Under the pieces are notes generated by a model. The model was not told the origin of the DNA. It made no database searches and was given only the letters and a program-made list of their open reading frames with translations. The position numbers and the translations under genes were made by a program. Shown one piece after another: positions 21,306 through 31,300 of a DNA stretch of 64,000 nucleotides (the first letter of the stretch is position 1; every line of letters begins with the position of its first letter). Source of the DNA: Deinandra increscens subsp. villosa (lineage: Eukaryota; Streptophyta; Magnoliopsida; Asterales; Asteraceae); contig JBCNJP010000200.1 of NCBI GenBank assembly GCA_039602395.1, forward strand, positions 1 through 64,000. The letters run 5' to 3'.

Positions 21306-21714
21306 CTGAGACAGACAAGACACATGCATCAGACATATTCAATCAATGCTATTTCGTTTGGAAACAGTTTGAAATTCACTTGATTAACTCATTTAATTTG
21401 ATTTTGAATCACACGTTTCACAAACATTTGATTTATCTCAAGATTGATTAAATTTGATCAAATTCCAAAAAAAAAATATAAGTTAAAGATTTTATTGTGT
21501 ATTTAATCAACTGATTACGATATTAGGTGTAAGTTTACGATTTCAGATAGGGTTTACGATTCTCTTAAGCGGGTTTACGATCAGCCCAATTTAGGTTCAA
21601 TCGTAATCGATCAGGCCCAGTCGTAAACATCGGATTAATCGTGAAGCCCAATCGTAATCAGCATATGTCGTAAACACGAATCACAAACGGTTGGCGTTAA
21701 GGCCGATCGTAATC
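21306..21714 (-). promoter_or_regulatory. Spacer upstream of the additional ORF, left part, with TCGTAA words
   Basis: AT-rich near the ORF, then between about 21505 and 21714 a cluster of TTTACGA (left half) and TCGTAAAC/TCGTAATC (right half) words. The same words resume at 31301 beyond the inserted chromovirus, so the cluster was one block before the insertion. A regulatory role is inferred, not shown. Confidence 0.5.
21710..21714. repeat. Target-site duplication TAATC (left)
   Basis: TAATC at 21710-21714 is repeated at 31301-31305 directly flanking the chromovirus, the 5-bp duplication made by retroviral-type integrases. Confidence 0.95.
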
Positions 21715-22813
21715 TGTCACACCCCCAATTTCCACCTAACGGAGTTTAACCGCGTGAGGGTATGATCCAGACCAGGATCCCAGACTTTCAGTTACAACCA
21801 AGCCATAAACAGAGTTTAAATTAAGTAAATAAAAACAGTTATTACAGACCCAAATGAATTAAAGGTTCAGCGGAAGCGTAAAACGAGTTACATATATTGT
21901 TTACAAAATGTTCGATTTAACTGGTTGGAAACATTGTTTGTGATTCAAAAGATAATGTCCAGTACTGCCGCCGCCGATGCCTTCGATGATCCTCCTAGCG
22001 ACCTGAAAAGCATTCAACAATCAAGTGTCAGCCAAAGCTGGTGAGTTCACTAAGCAGTCTACCCGTCACAAGTAGACCAAAGTTTTATGATCAAGAGAGG
22101 TAAAACGCAATCAATATCATAGGATTAGTAAGTTTTCCATATCGTAGGTAGCTAGCCTGAGTTATGCTCATTTGAATTGTTCGCAACCGAAGCTGACAAC
22201 GTATAGGTATTACCTACGGATTTTGCCTTCCCGTGTCCTGAAAGACCACGGAGGGTAGGGTAACATTGGTCCCAGTCCGACCTCCAGTCGGGTTGGTGCA
22301 TCCCGTGCACCGCTGGGCGGGGGTGTCAATCCCCAGTAGTACTACTCAACATCACCTAGCTATTCTATATTAACGGCCCGAATGTAAGGACTTTTTAGTT
22401 TATCAATCAATTCAACGATACATATGATATTTGGTCGGAAAAGTTTACTTAGTAAGAAATACCTTACCGTTGCTCGTTACCATCCCTGAAAGGACATAAC
22501 AGTATATAGTAATGAACTCACCTTAGGTTGCTCAGCTTATTCTTCAAATAAACTCGGTTATGATTGTTAACGAGGACCTAATAATCACATTAAGGTCTTA
22601 GGTGTTAGGTTGTTTAACTTTTGGCTATACCGCTAAGACCATAACACTAGCACATTGGAAAGTATGACACAACATAACGACACACGACACCGATGGTTGA
22701 TCATACACAAGTGTTTATATACATCAGGAGTCCAAGCAAGTATTATCATAGTATAATCAGGTAAGTCATGGCATAGTATTGAAGAAAATTGCACAAGTTT
22801 GGATTCTGGTCAC

Positions 22814-23135
22814 AGTTTCGCCAGCAGTTTCGCTAGGCAGTTTCGCCGTGTACACGGGCAGCACTTTCGCTAGGCAGTGCCCGGTGACTCAGTTTCGCTA
22901 GGCTAGTTTCGCTCGAAACTGTTGGCACAGTTTCGCTAGCCTAGTTTCGCCCGAAACTGGTTTGAACTTTCGTTCAGGGAATTTCGCTCAGCAGATTCGC
23001 TCGGACAGGTCTGGTCAGTTCACCTAGCGACACTATAGTTTCGCTAGACTAGTTTCGCTAAAGGGAGATAGGCACAGTTTCGCTACACAGTTTCGCCTGA
23101 TGAAGGCACAGTTTCGCTAGTCGCTAGAAAAACCC
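22814..23135. repeat. AGTTTCGC word array, 3' LTR, transcribed region
   Basis: I count 14 copies of TTTCGC on the plus strand in about 320 bp, most as AGTTTCGCT/C, with near-misses such as CTTTCGTT and GATTCGCT. Spacing is irregular, about 8-45 bp. A few GCGAAACT partners allow local hairpins. It is downstream of the TATA in element orientation. Confidence 0.92.
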
Positions 23136-23617
23136 GTAAATTTGCCTAAAAATCTTTCTAACAGCTTCTGTATCACATGCAAATCAATATCTAGCATACC
23201 TAAACGTTTACTAACATCATACAAGCAATTTTAACACCTAAAACACGGATTCTAGTCATCAATTTGTCAAGAACACTTTTTCACATAAGGGAACTCAAAT
23301 TGCATGGATCTTCATATATACAAGGCAAGTTGCAGAATTTATGTTACACCTAGTATTCCTAAGCATCATAGCAGTAGCAGAAGTCGTTGCATGTGGATTT
23401 TAAGCATACTTTTTAGTTTAACATACAAGAAATGCATAAAGATGGTTCATGTGACTCACGGATGATCTCCTAGCTTGAATGGATGGTGCTCTAGGCTGGA
23501 AATCACAGAGTGTCGTGTTGTTTCTTGCTGGTCAGAAATCTTGAGAGAGAGCAGAAGTGCAGTAGTGGTGTGTGTTTGTGTGGAAGTGGTAAAATGAGAA
23601 AGTTAGGCTTGGGTTTG

Positions 23618-23627
23618 CTTATATAAG
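23618..23627 (-). promoter_or_regulatory. TATA box of the chromovirus LTR (3' copy)
   Basis: CTTATATAAG. The equivalent in the 5' LTR, which would drive the genomic RNA, is at 30880-30889. Confidence 0.7.
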
Positions 23628-23630
23628 GTG

Positions 23631-23738
23631 CCAGTTTCGCCCGCAATTTCGCTGGCAGTTTCGCTGGCCACGCGAAACTGGTCAGGCATCAGCTAACCGG
23701 GCGAAACTGTAATTTCGCCCAGTAGTTTCGCTGGTCAC
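23631..23738. repeat. AGTTTCGC word array, 3' LTR, immediately upstream of TATA
   Basis: Seven copies of TTTCGC/GCGAAA in both orientations within 108 bp, the nearest 4 bp from the TATA element. Its position relative to TATA is that of a proximal promoter enhancer. Confidence 0.9.
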
Positions 23739-24033
23739 CAAAACATGCAAATTTTATTCTAAGTAAGGTAAGCACGTTTTCTCGATAAATCACATAATTT
23801 CACAATGAATGTATTAAGCATGTTGCATAACTTCACACAGTGGTAATAAGCAAATAATCATATAACACATATGGTCGGGTTCGGTGATCAACCAAAGGTT
23901 GTGGACGTATCCGGTCTCGGTAAGCATTAATTAGTTAATTTCTACTGGTAATGTGACTAACGGCGTTTGTCTAACGGAACTAACGGTTATTAACGGAAAG
24001 ACTTAACGGAGTTTACTTGGGAAGTTACGGTTG

Positions 24034-27000
24034 TCACAGCCTCCCCATGTTAAGGAATTTTCGTCCCGAAAATTTGCTAGTACCTTGGGTGAATGCGGAG
24101 GCTTGATCGAACAGGTGAGGATATTTCTTTCGCATCTGGTCTTCTCGTTCCCATGTGAATTCTGGTCCACGTTTCGATTGCCATCTAACCTTGACAATTG
24201 GGATCTTGCTTCGCTTCAATGTCTTTTCTTCGCGTCCCATTATTTCAACAGGTTGTTCTACAAATCGGAGTTGCTCGTCAACGTGGAGCTCCTCGAGTGG
24301 AACTATTAAAGTGTCGTCAGCCAGACACTTCTTCAAGTTGGAGACGTGAAATACGTTATGTACTCCATCCAGTTCAGGTGGCAAGTCCAGACGATACGCA
24401 ACCGTCCCGATCTTCTCGGTTATTGGGAAAGGTCCTATGTAGCGAGGGTTTAACTTCCCGCGCTTTCCAAAACGGACCACACCTTTCCAAGGCGAGACTT
24501 TTAACAATACACGGTCGCCCACCTCGAATTCCAATGGCCTTCTTCGATTGTCAGCATAACTCTTTTGTCGGTCTCTTGCAGCCTTCATGCGGTCTCTAAT
24601 TTGTACAATTCTTTCAGTTGTTTCGTACACCATTTCGGGTCCAGTAAGTTGATTATCACCGACTTCAGCCCAACAGACCGGTGATCTACACTTTCGTCCA
24701 TAGAGAGCCTCAAAGGGAGCGGCTCCAATACTGGAATGGTAGCTGTTATTGTAGGAGAATTCGACCAATGCCAAGTGGGTTTCCCAGTTCTTTCCAAAAT
24801 CCATTACACACGCTCGGAGCATATCCTCAAGAGTCTGGATTGTGCGCTCTGTTTGGCCATCGGTTTGCGGATGGTATGCGGTGCTCATATCCAAGCGAGT
24901 ACCTAGTGCGGATTGCAACGATCTCCAAAAGTGTGAAGCAAAACGGGGATCTCGATCGGAGATAATAGACGTGGGCACTCCGTGGAGCTTGACGATCTCG
25001 TCAATGTAGATTTGTGCCAATTTGTCAGTCTTGTCGTTCTCCTTGAGGGCTATGAAATGAGCGGATTTCGTTAGTCTATCCACAATGACCCAAATCATGT
25101 CGTTTCCACGAGGTGTACGGGGCAGTCCCGTGATGAAATCCATGGATATTTCCTCCCATTTCCATTCAGGAATTTTCGGTTGCTGCAATAATCCTGGAGG
25201 CTTTTGGTGTTCTGCTTTGACCTTTGAGCATGTTAAGCATTTACTGACGTATGCAGCGATGTCGGCTTTCATCTTTGGCCACCAGTATATTCCTTTCAGG
25301 TCTTGGTACATTTTATCCGAACCGGGATGGACCGAATATCGAGACTTGTGAGCTTCGTCCATCACCAGCTCTCGAAGATTTCCATGAAGAGGCACCCAAA
25401 CACGATCCTTGTAGTAGCGGAGTCCATCTGACTTAACCTCCGAAGTTCCATCTATGCCTCTTAAGGATTCAGACTCGAAATTTACTTCCTTCAAGGCTTC
25501 TTTCTGAGCATCCCGCATTCTATCCGGTAATCCAGCATGAATCGTGAGTTGTAGAGCTCGAACCCTTATAGGTTTAGCATATTCTTTTCTGCTCAAGGCG
25601 TCAGCCACAACGTTGGCCTTGCCTGGGTGATACTTTATCGCCAAGTCGTAGTCATTAAGCACCTCGATCCACCTGCGCTGTCTCATGTTGAGGTCTTTCT
25701 GTCCCATTATGTGCTGGAGGCTTTTATGGTCAGTAAATATCGTGCATTTGGTACCGTACAGGTAGTGCCTCCAAAACTTTAAGGCGAATACAACAGCTCC
25801 TAACTCCAGATCATGCGTCGTGTAATTCTTTTCGTGAGTCTTCAGCTGCCTTGACCCATAAGCAATGACCTTACCCCTTTGCATTAGAACACATCCAAGT
25901 CCTTGGAGAGAAGCGTCACAATATACCTCGAAGTCGCCAACACCATCAGGTAGAGATAACACAGGCGCGGTACAAAGTTTTTCCTTTAAAGTCTGAAAGG
26001 CTGTTTCCTCTTTTTCACCCCATCGGTACTGAACACCTTTATGTGTAAGAGCGGTTAGCGGCTGGGCTATTTGAGAGAATCCCTGGATGAAACGACGGTA
26101 GTAACCCGCTAACCCTAGAAATTGCCGAATTTCCGTTGGTGCTCGTGGTGTAGACCAATTCTTGATCGCTTCTACCTTGGATGGGTCAACATGAATACCC
26201 TGCTCGTTGACGACATGGCCCAGAAATTGGACTTCTCTGATCCAAAAATCACATTTGGAGAACTTGGCGTAGAGTTGCTCCTTCCTTAATAACTCTAATA
26301 TTAACCGCAGGTGTTGCTCGTGCTCTTCCTTCGTCCTCGAGTAAACGAGTATGTCGTCAATGAAAACAATTACGAACTGATCAAGGTAAGGTTTGCACAC
26401 GCGATTCATGAGGTCCATGAACACCGCCGGTGCGTTCGTTAAGCCGAAAGGCATGACTAGGAACTCGTAATGACCGTAACGCGTTCTGAAAGCCGTCTTT
26501 GAAATGTCCTCCTCGCGGACCCTAAGTTGATGATACCCAGACCTTAAGTCGATCTTTGAGAAGTAACTGGCTCCTTGTAGTTGGTCGAACAGGTCGTCGA
26601 TCCGTGGGAGAGGATATCGGTTCTTAATAGTGACTTTGTTGAGCTCGCGGTAATCTATGCACATCCTGAACGTCCCATCTTTCTTCTTGACGAATAGAAC
26701 TGGCGCGCCCCATGGCGATGAGCTAGGCCTGATAAAACCTTTATCTAACAGTTCTTGCAGTTGAGTGGATAACTCGTGTAATTCGTTCACCGCCAGACGA
26801 TACGGAGCTCGGGCGACCGGAGCTGCACCGGGAACAAGGTCGATTCCGAACTCGACTTGTCTATGCGGAGGTAGACCAGGTAATTCTTCCGGGAATACGT
26901 CGGGAAAATCGCGAACTATCGGAAAATCTTCAATTTTCTTTGCTGCGAGGCTTTGATCCGTAACCGTTGCCAGAATGGCCACGTGCCCTTTTCGAAGGTA

Positions 27001-28650
27001 CTTCTGTGCCTTGAGGTATGATATAATTCCGGTGACAGTGCCTCCCTTTTCACCCTGAATCGAGAGTACTTCTCCGTTTGCCATGGGTATGCGTATGACT
27101 TTCTCTTGGCAAATAAGTTCGGCGCGTTGCGAGGACAACCAATCCATACCAATTATCACGTCAAAACTACCGATTGTGAAAGGCATCAAATCTATGCTGA
27201 ATTTACGACCTGAAAGTTCTAGGGTACAATCCTTAACTATGTGCGTTGCATCAATAAGTTTACCGTTAGCTAATTCGACAGTGTACTTAGCTCCTAGGGT
27301 TTCTGTCTTGGCCTTTATCATTTTGCAGAACTTAGTTGAGATAAAACTTTTCTCGGCACCCGAATCAAATAAAACATTCGCAAAATAGTTGTTGAGGAGA
27401 AACTTACCGGTAATCACATTGGCGTCGTCCCTTGCTTCACCGGAACCCATGACGAATGCTCGTCCGCGGCCACCATTTCCATTACCACCATCATTGTTGT
27501 TATTGTTGTTGTTGTTGTTGCGGTCGTTGTTGTGATCGTTCCCACCTCTCTTTAGCTGGGGACAGTCTTTCTTTATGTGTCCAGGTTTTCCGCATTCAAA
27601 ACAACCACGGGGGCCTTCAGGGTTTTGCCTTGCACGGTTGAATAGTTCACCCCGACAATTTTTGGCAAGGTGCCCCGATTTTCCACATCTCTCACAAACT
27701 GGTCGGCCACATTCACCAGGGTGGTGCTTGCTACACTTGCTGCAGTAGGGTAACTTTCCTTTATACCCACTAGCTCCTTGCCCGCTGCTTCCTTGTCGGT
27801 TTTGGTTGTTGCCACCGCCACTGTTGTTACCGTAACCCCCTTTGGAGTTGTCATACTTCTTGTTCTGATTCTGGGAGTTTGAGGACCTCCCAGTGTTGTT
27901 GCCAGAGTTCATGAGGTGGCTTGGCTCCTCGTCTCTCTGCCTTTTCCCGTCTAGGGCAGCCTTTGGGGTCTTTCTGGGTGGCAAAGATCCTTGAGCCACT
28001 GCCTGATCAGTTAATTTGTGCGCTAGTCGGATGGCCTGTCGCAAATAAGTGGGGTTAGATGAGGTCACCATGCCTTTGATCTGTGGTACCAGTCCTTCCA
28101 CATACAATTCGATTCGCTTGTACTCAGCATCCACCATTGTCGGACAGAGTCGGGAATATGCTTGATAACGATCGGTATATTCCTCTATCTCAGAACCTTC
28201 CATCTTGGAGTTTCCAAACTCCACTTCCATCTTTCTGACTTGATCACGGGGACAATACTCCTCCATGATTGCTTCTCGGAATTCTTGCCATGTCATGGCA
28301 TTTGCTTCGTTTAATCCCAAAATCTGAATCTGAGCATTCCACCATGTCAACGCGGAATCCTCAAGAGTGCCTGTAGCATACTTTACCTTATCCCCGTCTG
28401 GGCAGTTACACATTAGAAATACCTTCTCTGACTTTTCAATCCATCTAAGTAGACCCACAACACCTTCGTCACCCTTGAACACTATTGGTTTACAATCCAT
28501 AAAAGCTTTAAATGAGCATTGAGGCGGTTGACCTTGAAAATGTTGCTGAGCGGCTGCTAGGGCTGCTGCGACCCCTTGATTAATCATATTCTGAACCTGT
28601 GCAGCTGTGAAGGTTCCTGGGTTGGTTTCGGGTCCTCTTCGCGGAGGCAT
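24034..28650 (-). CDS. Ty3 chromovirus gag-pol polyprotein (intact frame)
   Basis: Starts MPPRRG at 28650 (another in-frame Met four codons upstream). Domains, numbered from the upstream Met: gag capsid about 50-235; cysteine knuckles about 305-375 (CSKCSKHHPGEC, CERCGKSGHLAKNC, CFECGKPGHIKKDC); protease near 430 (LFDSGAEKSFIS); reverse transcriptase about 600-800 with the catalytic VFIDDILVYS at about 769; RNase H about 890-1010 (YCDASLQGLGCVL, FTDHKSLQHI); integrase with zinc-binding HPGSDKMYQDL...CLTCSKVK near 1140 and DDE landmarks SDRDPRF near 1235 and TAYHPQTDGQTER; C-terminal chromodomain-like VRWQSKRGPEFTWE near 1500. No frameshift or stop, so it may be functional. The stop codon TGA is formed at the polypurine tract/LTR junction. 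Confidence 0.97.
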   Translation of the reverse strand: MPPRRGPETNPGTFTAAQVQNMINQGVAAALAAAQQHFQGQPPQCSFKAFMDCKPIVFKGDEGVVGLLRWIEKSEKVFLMCNCPDGDKVKYATGTLEDSALTWWNAQIQILGLNEANAMTWQEFREAIMEEYCPRDQVRKMEVEFGNSKMEGSEIEEYTDRYQAYSRLCPTMVDAEYKRIELYVEGLVPQIKGMVTSSNPTYLRQAIRLAHKLTDQAVAQGSLPPRKTPKAALDGKRQRDEEPSHLMNSGNNTGRSSNSQNQNKKYDNSKGGYGNNSGGGNNQNRQGSSGQGASGYKGKLPYCSKCSKHHPGECGRPVCERCGKSGHLAKNCRGELFNRARQNPEGPRGCFECGKPGHIKKDCPQLKRGGNDHNNDRNNNNNNNNNDGGNGNGGRGRAFVMGSGEARDDANVITGKFLLNNYFANVLFDSGAEKSFISTKFCKMIKAKTETLGAKYTVELANGKLIDATHIVKDCTLELSGRKFSIDLMPFTIGSFDVIIGMDWLSSQRAELICQEKVIRIPMANGEVLSIQGEKGGTVTGIISYLKAQKYLRKGHVAILATVTDQSLAAKKIEDFPIVRDFPDVFPEELPGLPPHRQVEFGIDLVPGAAPVARAPYRLAVNELHELSTQLQELLDKGFIRPSSSPWGAPVLFVKKKDGTFRMCIDYRELNKVTIKNRYPLPRIDDLFDQLQGASYFSKIDLRSGYHQLRVREEDISKTAFRTRYGHYEFLVMPFGLTNAPAVFMDLMNRVCKPYLDQFVIVFIDDILVYSRTKEEHEQHLRLILELLRKEQLYAKFSKCDFWIREVQFLGHVVNEQGIHVDPSKVEAIKNWSTPRAPTEIRQFLGLAGYYRRFIQGFSQIAQPLTALTHKGVQYRWGEKEETAFQTLKEKLCTAPVLSLPDGVGDFEVYCDASLQGLGCVLMQRGKVIAYGSRQLKTHEKNYTTHDLELGAVVFALKFWRHYLYGTKCTIFTDHKSLQHIMGQKDLNMRQRRWIEVLNDYDLAIKYHPGKANVVADALSRKEYAKPIRVRALQLTIHAGLPDRMRDAQKEALKEVNFESESLRGIDGTSEVKSDGLRYYKDRVWVPLHGNLRELVMDEAHKSRYSVHPGSDKMYQDLKGIYWWPKMKADIAAYVSKCLTCSKVKAEHQKPPGLLQQPKIPEWKWEEISMDFITGLPRTPRGNDMIWVIVDRLTKSAHFIALKENDKTDKLAQIYIDEIVKLHGVPTSIISDRDPRFASHFWRSLQSALGTRLDMSTAYHPQTDGQTERTIQTLEDMLRACVMDFGKNWETHLALVEFSYNNSYHSSIGAAPFEALYGRKCRSPVCWAEVGDNQLTGPEMVYETTERIVQIRDRMKAARDRQKSYADNRRRPLEFEVGDRVLLKVSPWKGVVRFGKRGKLNPRYIGPFPITEKIGTVAYRLDLPPELDGVHNVFHVSNLKKCLADDTLIVPLEELHVDEQLRFVEQPVEIMGREEKTLKRSKIPIVKVRWQSKRGPEFTWEREDQMRKKYPHLFDQASAFTQGTSKFSGRKFLNMGRL
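24039..24050 (-). other. Polypurine tract of the chromovirus
   Basis: Minus strand ACATGGGGAGGC directly before the LTR start TGTGACA. It is also coding: the gag-pol frame reads through it. Confidence 0.8.
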
Positions 28651-28960
28651 GATTTCTAGCAAATCAATGCAAAGCTTCCAAAGGTTAGTATACCCAATAC
28701 CAGAAGGCTGTTAAGTTCCGTTAATGGTTACATACTAGTATAGTTCACATTAAGGCACTCATTTACATGATTAGTGAAAGAAAAATTTCCACCCGAAATT
28801 TTCAGGTTTTAATACCGTCACAATACCAGAATTTTAAATGAGGATCATCTTCAGCGCGCGGGGCAGTACCTTGCGGAACGGGTTGTAACCAAAGTTTTCA
28901 AAAACAGTTACAGTTCAGAAATTTTACTTTTTGAAAATGTTCTGGTTCGCTGTAACCAAG
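28651..28960 (-). other. 5' leader of the chromovirus
   Basis: About 310 bp between the primer site and the gag start, without an open frame. It should hold packaging signals, but none is recognisable by eye. Confidence 0.7.
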
Positions 28961-28973
28961 GGCTCTGATACCA
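28961..28973 (-). other. Primer-binding site, initiator tRNA-Met (complete chromovirus)
   Basis: Minus strand TGGTATCAGAGCC, three bases from the 5' LTR end at 28977. Confidence 0.95.
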
Positions 28974-28976
28974 ATC

Positions 28977-31300
28977 TGTCACACCCCCAATTTCCACCTA
29001 ACGGAGTTTAACCGCGTGAGGGTATGATCCAGACCAGGATCCCAGACTTTCAGTTACAACCAAGCCATAAACAGAGTTTAAATTAAGTAAATAAAAGCAG
29101 TTATTACAGACCCAAATGAATTAAAGGTTCAGCGGAAGCGTAAAACGAGTTACATATATTGTTTACAAAATGTTCGATTTAACTGGTTGGAAACATTGTT
29201 TGTGATTCAAAAGATAATGTCCAGTACTGCCGCCGCCGATGCCTTCGATGATCCTCCTAGCGACCTGAAAAGCATTCAACAATCAAGTGTCAGCCAAAGC
29301 TGGTGAGTTCACTAAGCAGTCTACCCGTCACAAGTAGACCAAAGTTTTATGATCAAGAAAGGTAAAACGCAATCAATATCATAGGATTAGTAAGTTTTCC
29401 ATATCGTAGGTAGCTAGCCTGAGTTATGCTCATTTGAATTGTTCGCAACCGAAGCTGACAACGTATAGGTATTACCTACGGATTTTGCCTTCCCGTGTCC
29501 TGAAAGACCACGGAGGGTAGGGTAACATTGGTCCCAGTCCGACCTCCAGTCGGGTTGGTGCATCCCGTGCACCGCTGGGCGGGGGTGTCAATCCCCAGTA
29601 GTACTACTCAACATCACCTAGCTATTCTATATTAACGGCCCGAATGTAAGGACTTTTTAGTTTATCAATCAATTCAACGATACATATGATATTTGGTCGG
29701 AAAAGTTTACTTAGTAAGAAATACCTTACCGTTGCTCGTTACCATCCCTGAAAGGACATAACAATATATAGTAATGAACTCACCTTAGGTTGCTCAGCTT
29801 ATTCTTCAAATAAACTCGGTTATGATTGTTAACGAGGACCTAATAATCACATTAAGGTCTTAGGTGTTAGGTTGTTTAACTTTTGGCTATACCGCTAAGA
29901 CCATAACACTAGCACATTGGAAAGTATGACACAACATAACGACACACGACACCGATGGTTGATCATACACAAGTGTTTATATACATCAGGAGTCCAAGCA
30001 AGTATTATCATAGTATAATCAGGTAAGTCATGGCATAGTATTGAAGAAAATTGCACAAGTTTGGATTCTGGTCACAGTTTCGCCAGCAGTTTCGCTAGGC
30101 AGTTTCGCCGTGTACACGGGCAGCACTTTCGCTAGGCAGTGCCCGGTGACTCAGTTTCGCTAGGCTAGTTTCGCTCGAAACTGTTGGCACAGTTTCGCTA
30201 GCCTAGTTTCGCCCGAAACTGGTTTGAACTTTCGTTCAGGGAATTTCGCTCAGCAGATTCGCTCGGACAGGTCTGGTCAGTTCACCTAGCGACACTATAG
30301 TTTCGCTAGACTAGTTTCGCTAAAGGGAGATAGGCACAGTTTCGCTACACAGTTTCGCCTGATGAAGGCACAGTTTCGCTAGTCGCTAGAAAAACCCGTA
30401 AATTTGCCTAAAAATCTTTCTAACAGCTTCTGTATCACATGCAAATCAATATCTAGCATACCTAAACGTTTACTAACATCATACAAGCAATTTTAACACC
30501 TAAAACACGGATTCTAGTCATCAATTTGTCAAGAACACTTTTTCACATAAGGGAACTCAAATTGCATGGATCTTCATATATACAAGGCAAGTTGCAGAAT
30601 TTATGTTACACCTAGTATTCCTAAGCATCATAGCAGTAGCAGAAGTCGTTGCATGTGGATTTTAAGCATACTTTTTAGTTTAACATACAAGAAATGCATA
30701 AAGATGGTTCATGTGACTCACGGATGATCTCCTAGCTTGAATGGATGGTGCTCTAGGCTGGAAATCACAGAGTGTCGTGTTGTTTCTTGCTGGTCAGAAA
30801 TCTTGAGAGAGAGCAGAAGTGCAGTAGTGGTGTGTGTTTGTGTGGAAGTGGTAAAATGAGAAAGTTAGGCTTGGGTTTGCTTATATAAGGTGCCAGTTTC
30901 GCCCGCAATTTCGCTGGCAGTTTCGCTGGCCACGCGAAACTGGTCAGGCATCAGCTAACCGGGCGAAACTGTAATTTCGCCCAGTAGTTTCGCTGGTCAC
31001 CAAAACATGCAAATTTTATTCTAAGTAAGGTAAGCACGTTTTCTCGATAAATCACATAATTTCACAATGAATGTATTAAGCATGTTGCATAACTTCACAC
31101 AGTGGTAATAAGCAAATAATCATATAACACATATGGTCGGGTTCGGTGATCAACCAAAGGTTGTGGACGTATCCGGTCTCGGTAAGCATTAATTAGTTAA
31201 TTTCTACTGGTAATGTGACTGACGGCGTTTGTCTAACGGAACTAACGGTTATTAACGGAAAGACTTAACGGAGTTTACTTGGGAAGTTACGGTTGTCACA
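28977..31300 (-). mobile_element. 5' LTR of the complete chromovirus
   Basis: 2,324 bp, offset exactly 7,262 bp from the 3' LTR. AGTTTCGC arrays lie at about 30076-30397 and 30893-31000, and the TATA element at 30880-30889. The LTR end at 31300 is followed by the TSD TAATC. Confidence 0.96.

Larger units (their letters stand above)
21715..24038 (-). mobile_element. 3' LTR of the complete chromovirus
   Basis: 2,324 bp, TGTGACA...TGTGACA in element orientation. A palindromic TATA element CTTATATAAG lies at 23618-23627. It carries AGTTTCGC arrays at 22814-23135 and 23631-23738. Differences from the other LTR are single A/G changes near 21834, 22097, 22503 and 23960. Confidence 0.96.
21715..31300 (-). 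mobile_element. Complete Ty3 chromovirus (Tekay/Del-like), 9,586 bp, very young
   Basis: Two LTRs of identical length (21715-24038 and 28977-31300), primer site at 28961-28973, polypurine tract at about 24039-24048, one continuous gag-pol frame, and 5-bp TSDs (TAATC). I can see four differences between the LTRs, all A/G transitions, giving about 0.2% divergence, so the insertion is recent. It sits in the spacer of a Copia element on the same strand. The C-terminal chromodomain-like region and long LTRs suggest the Tekay clade; a tree would settle this. Confidence 0.96.
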
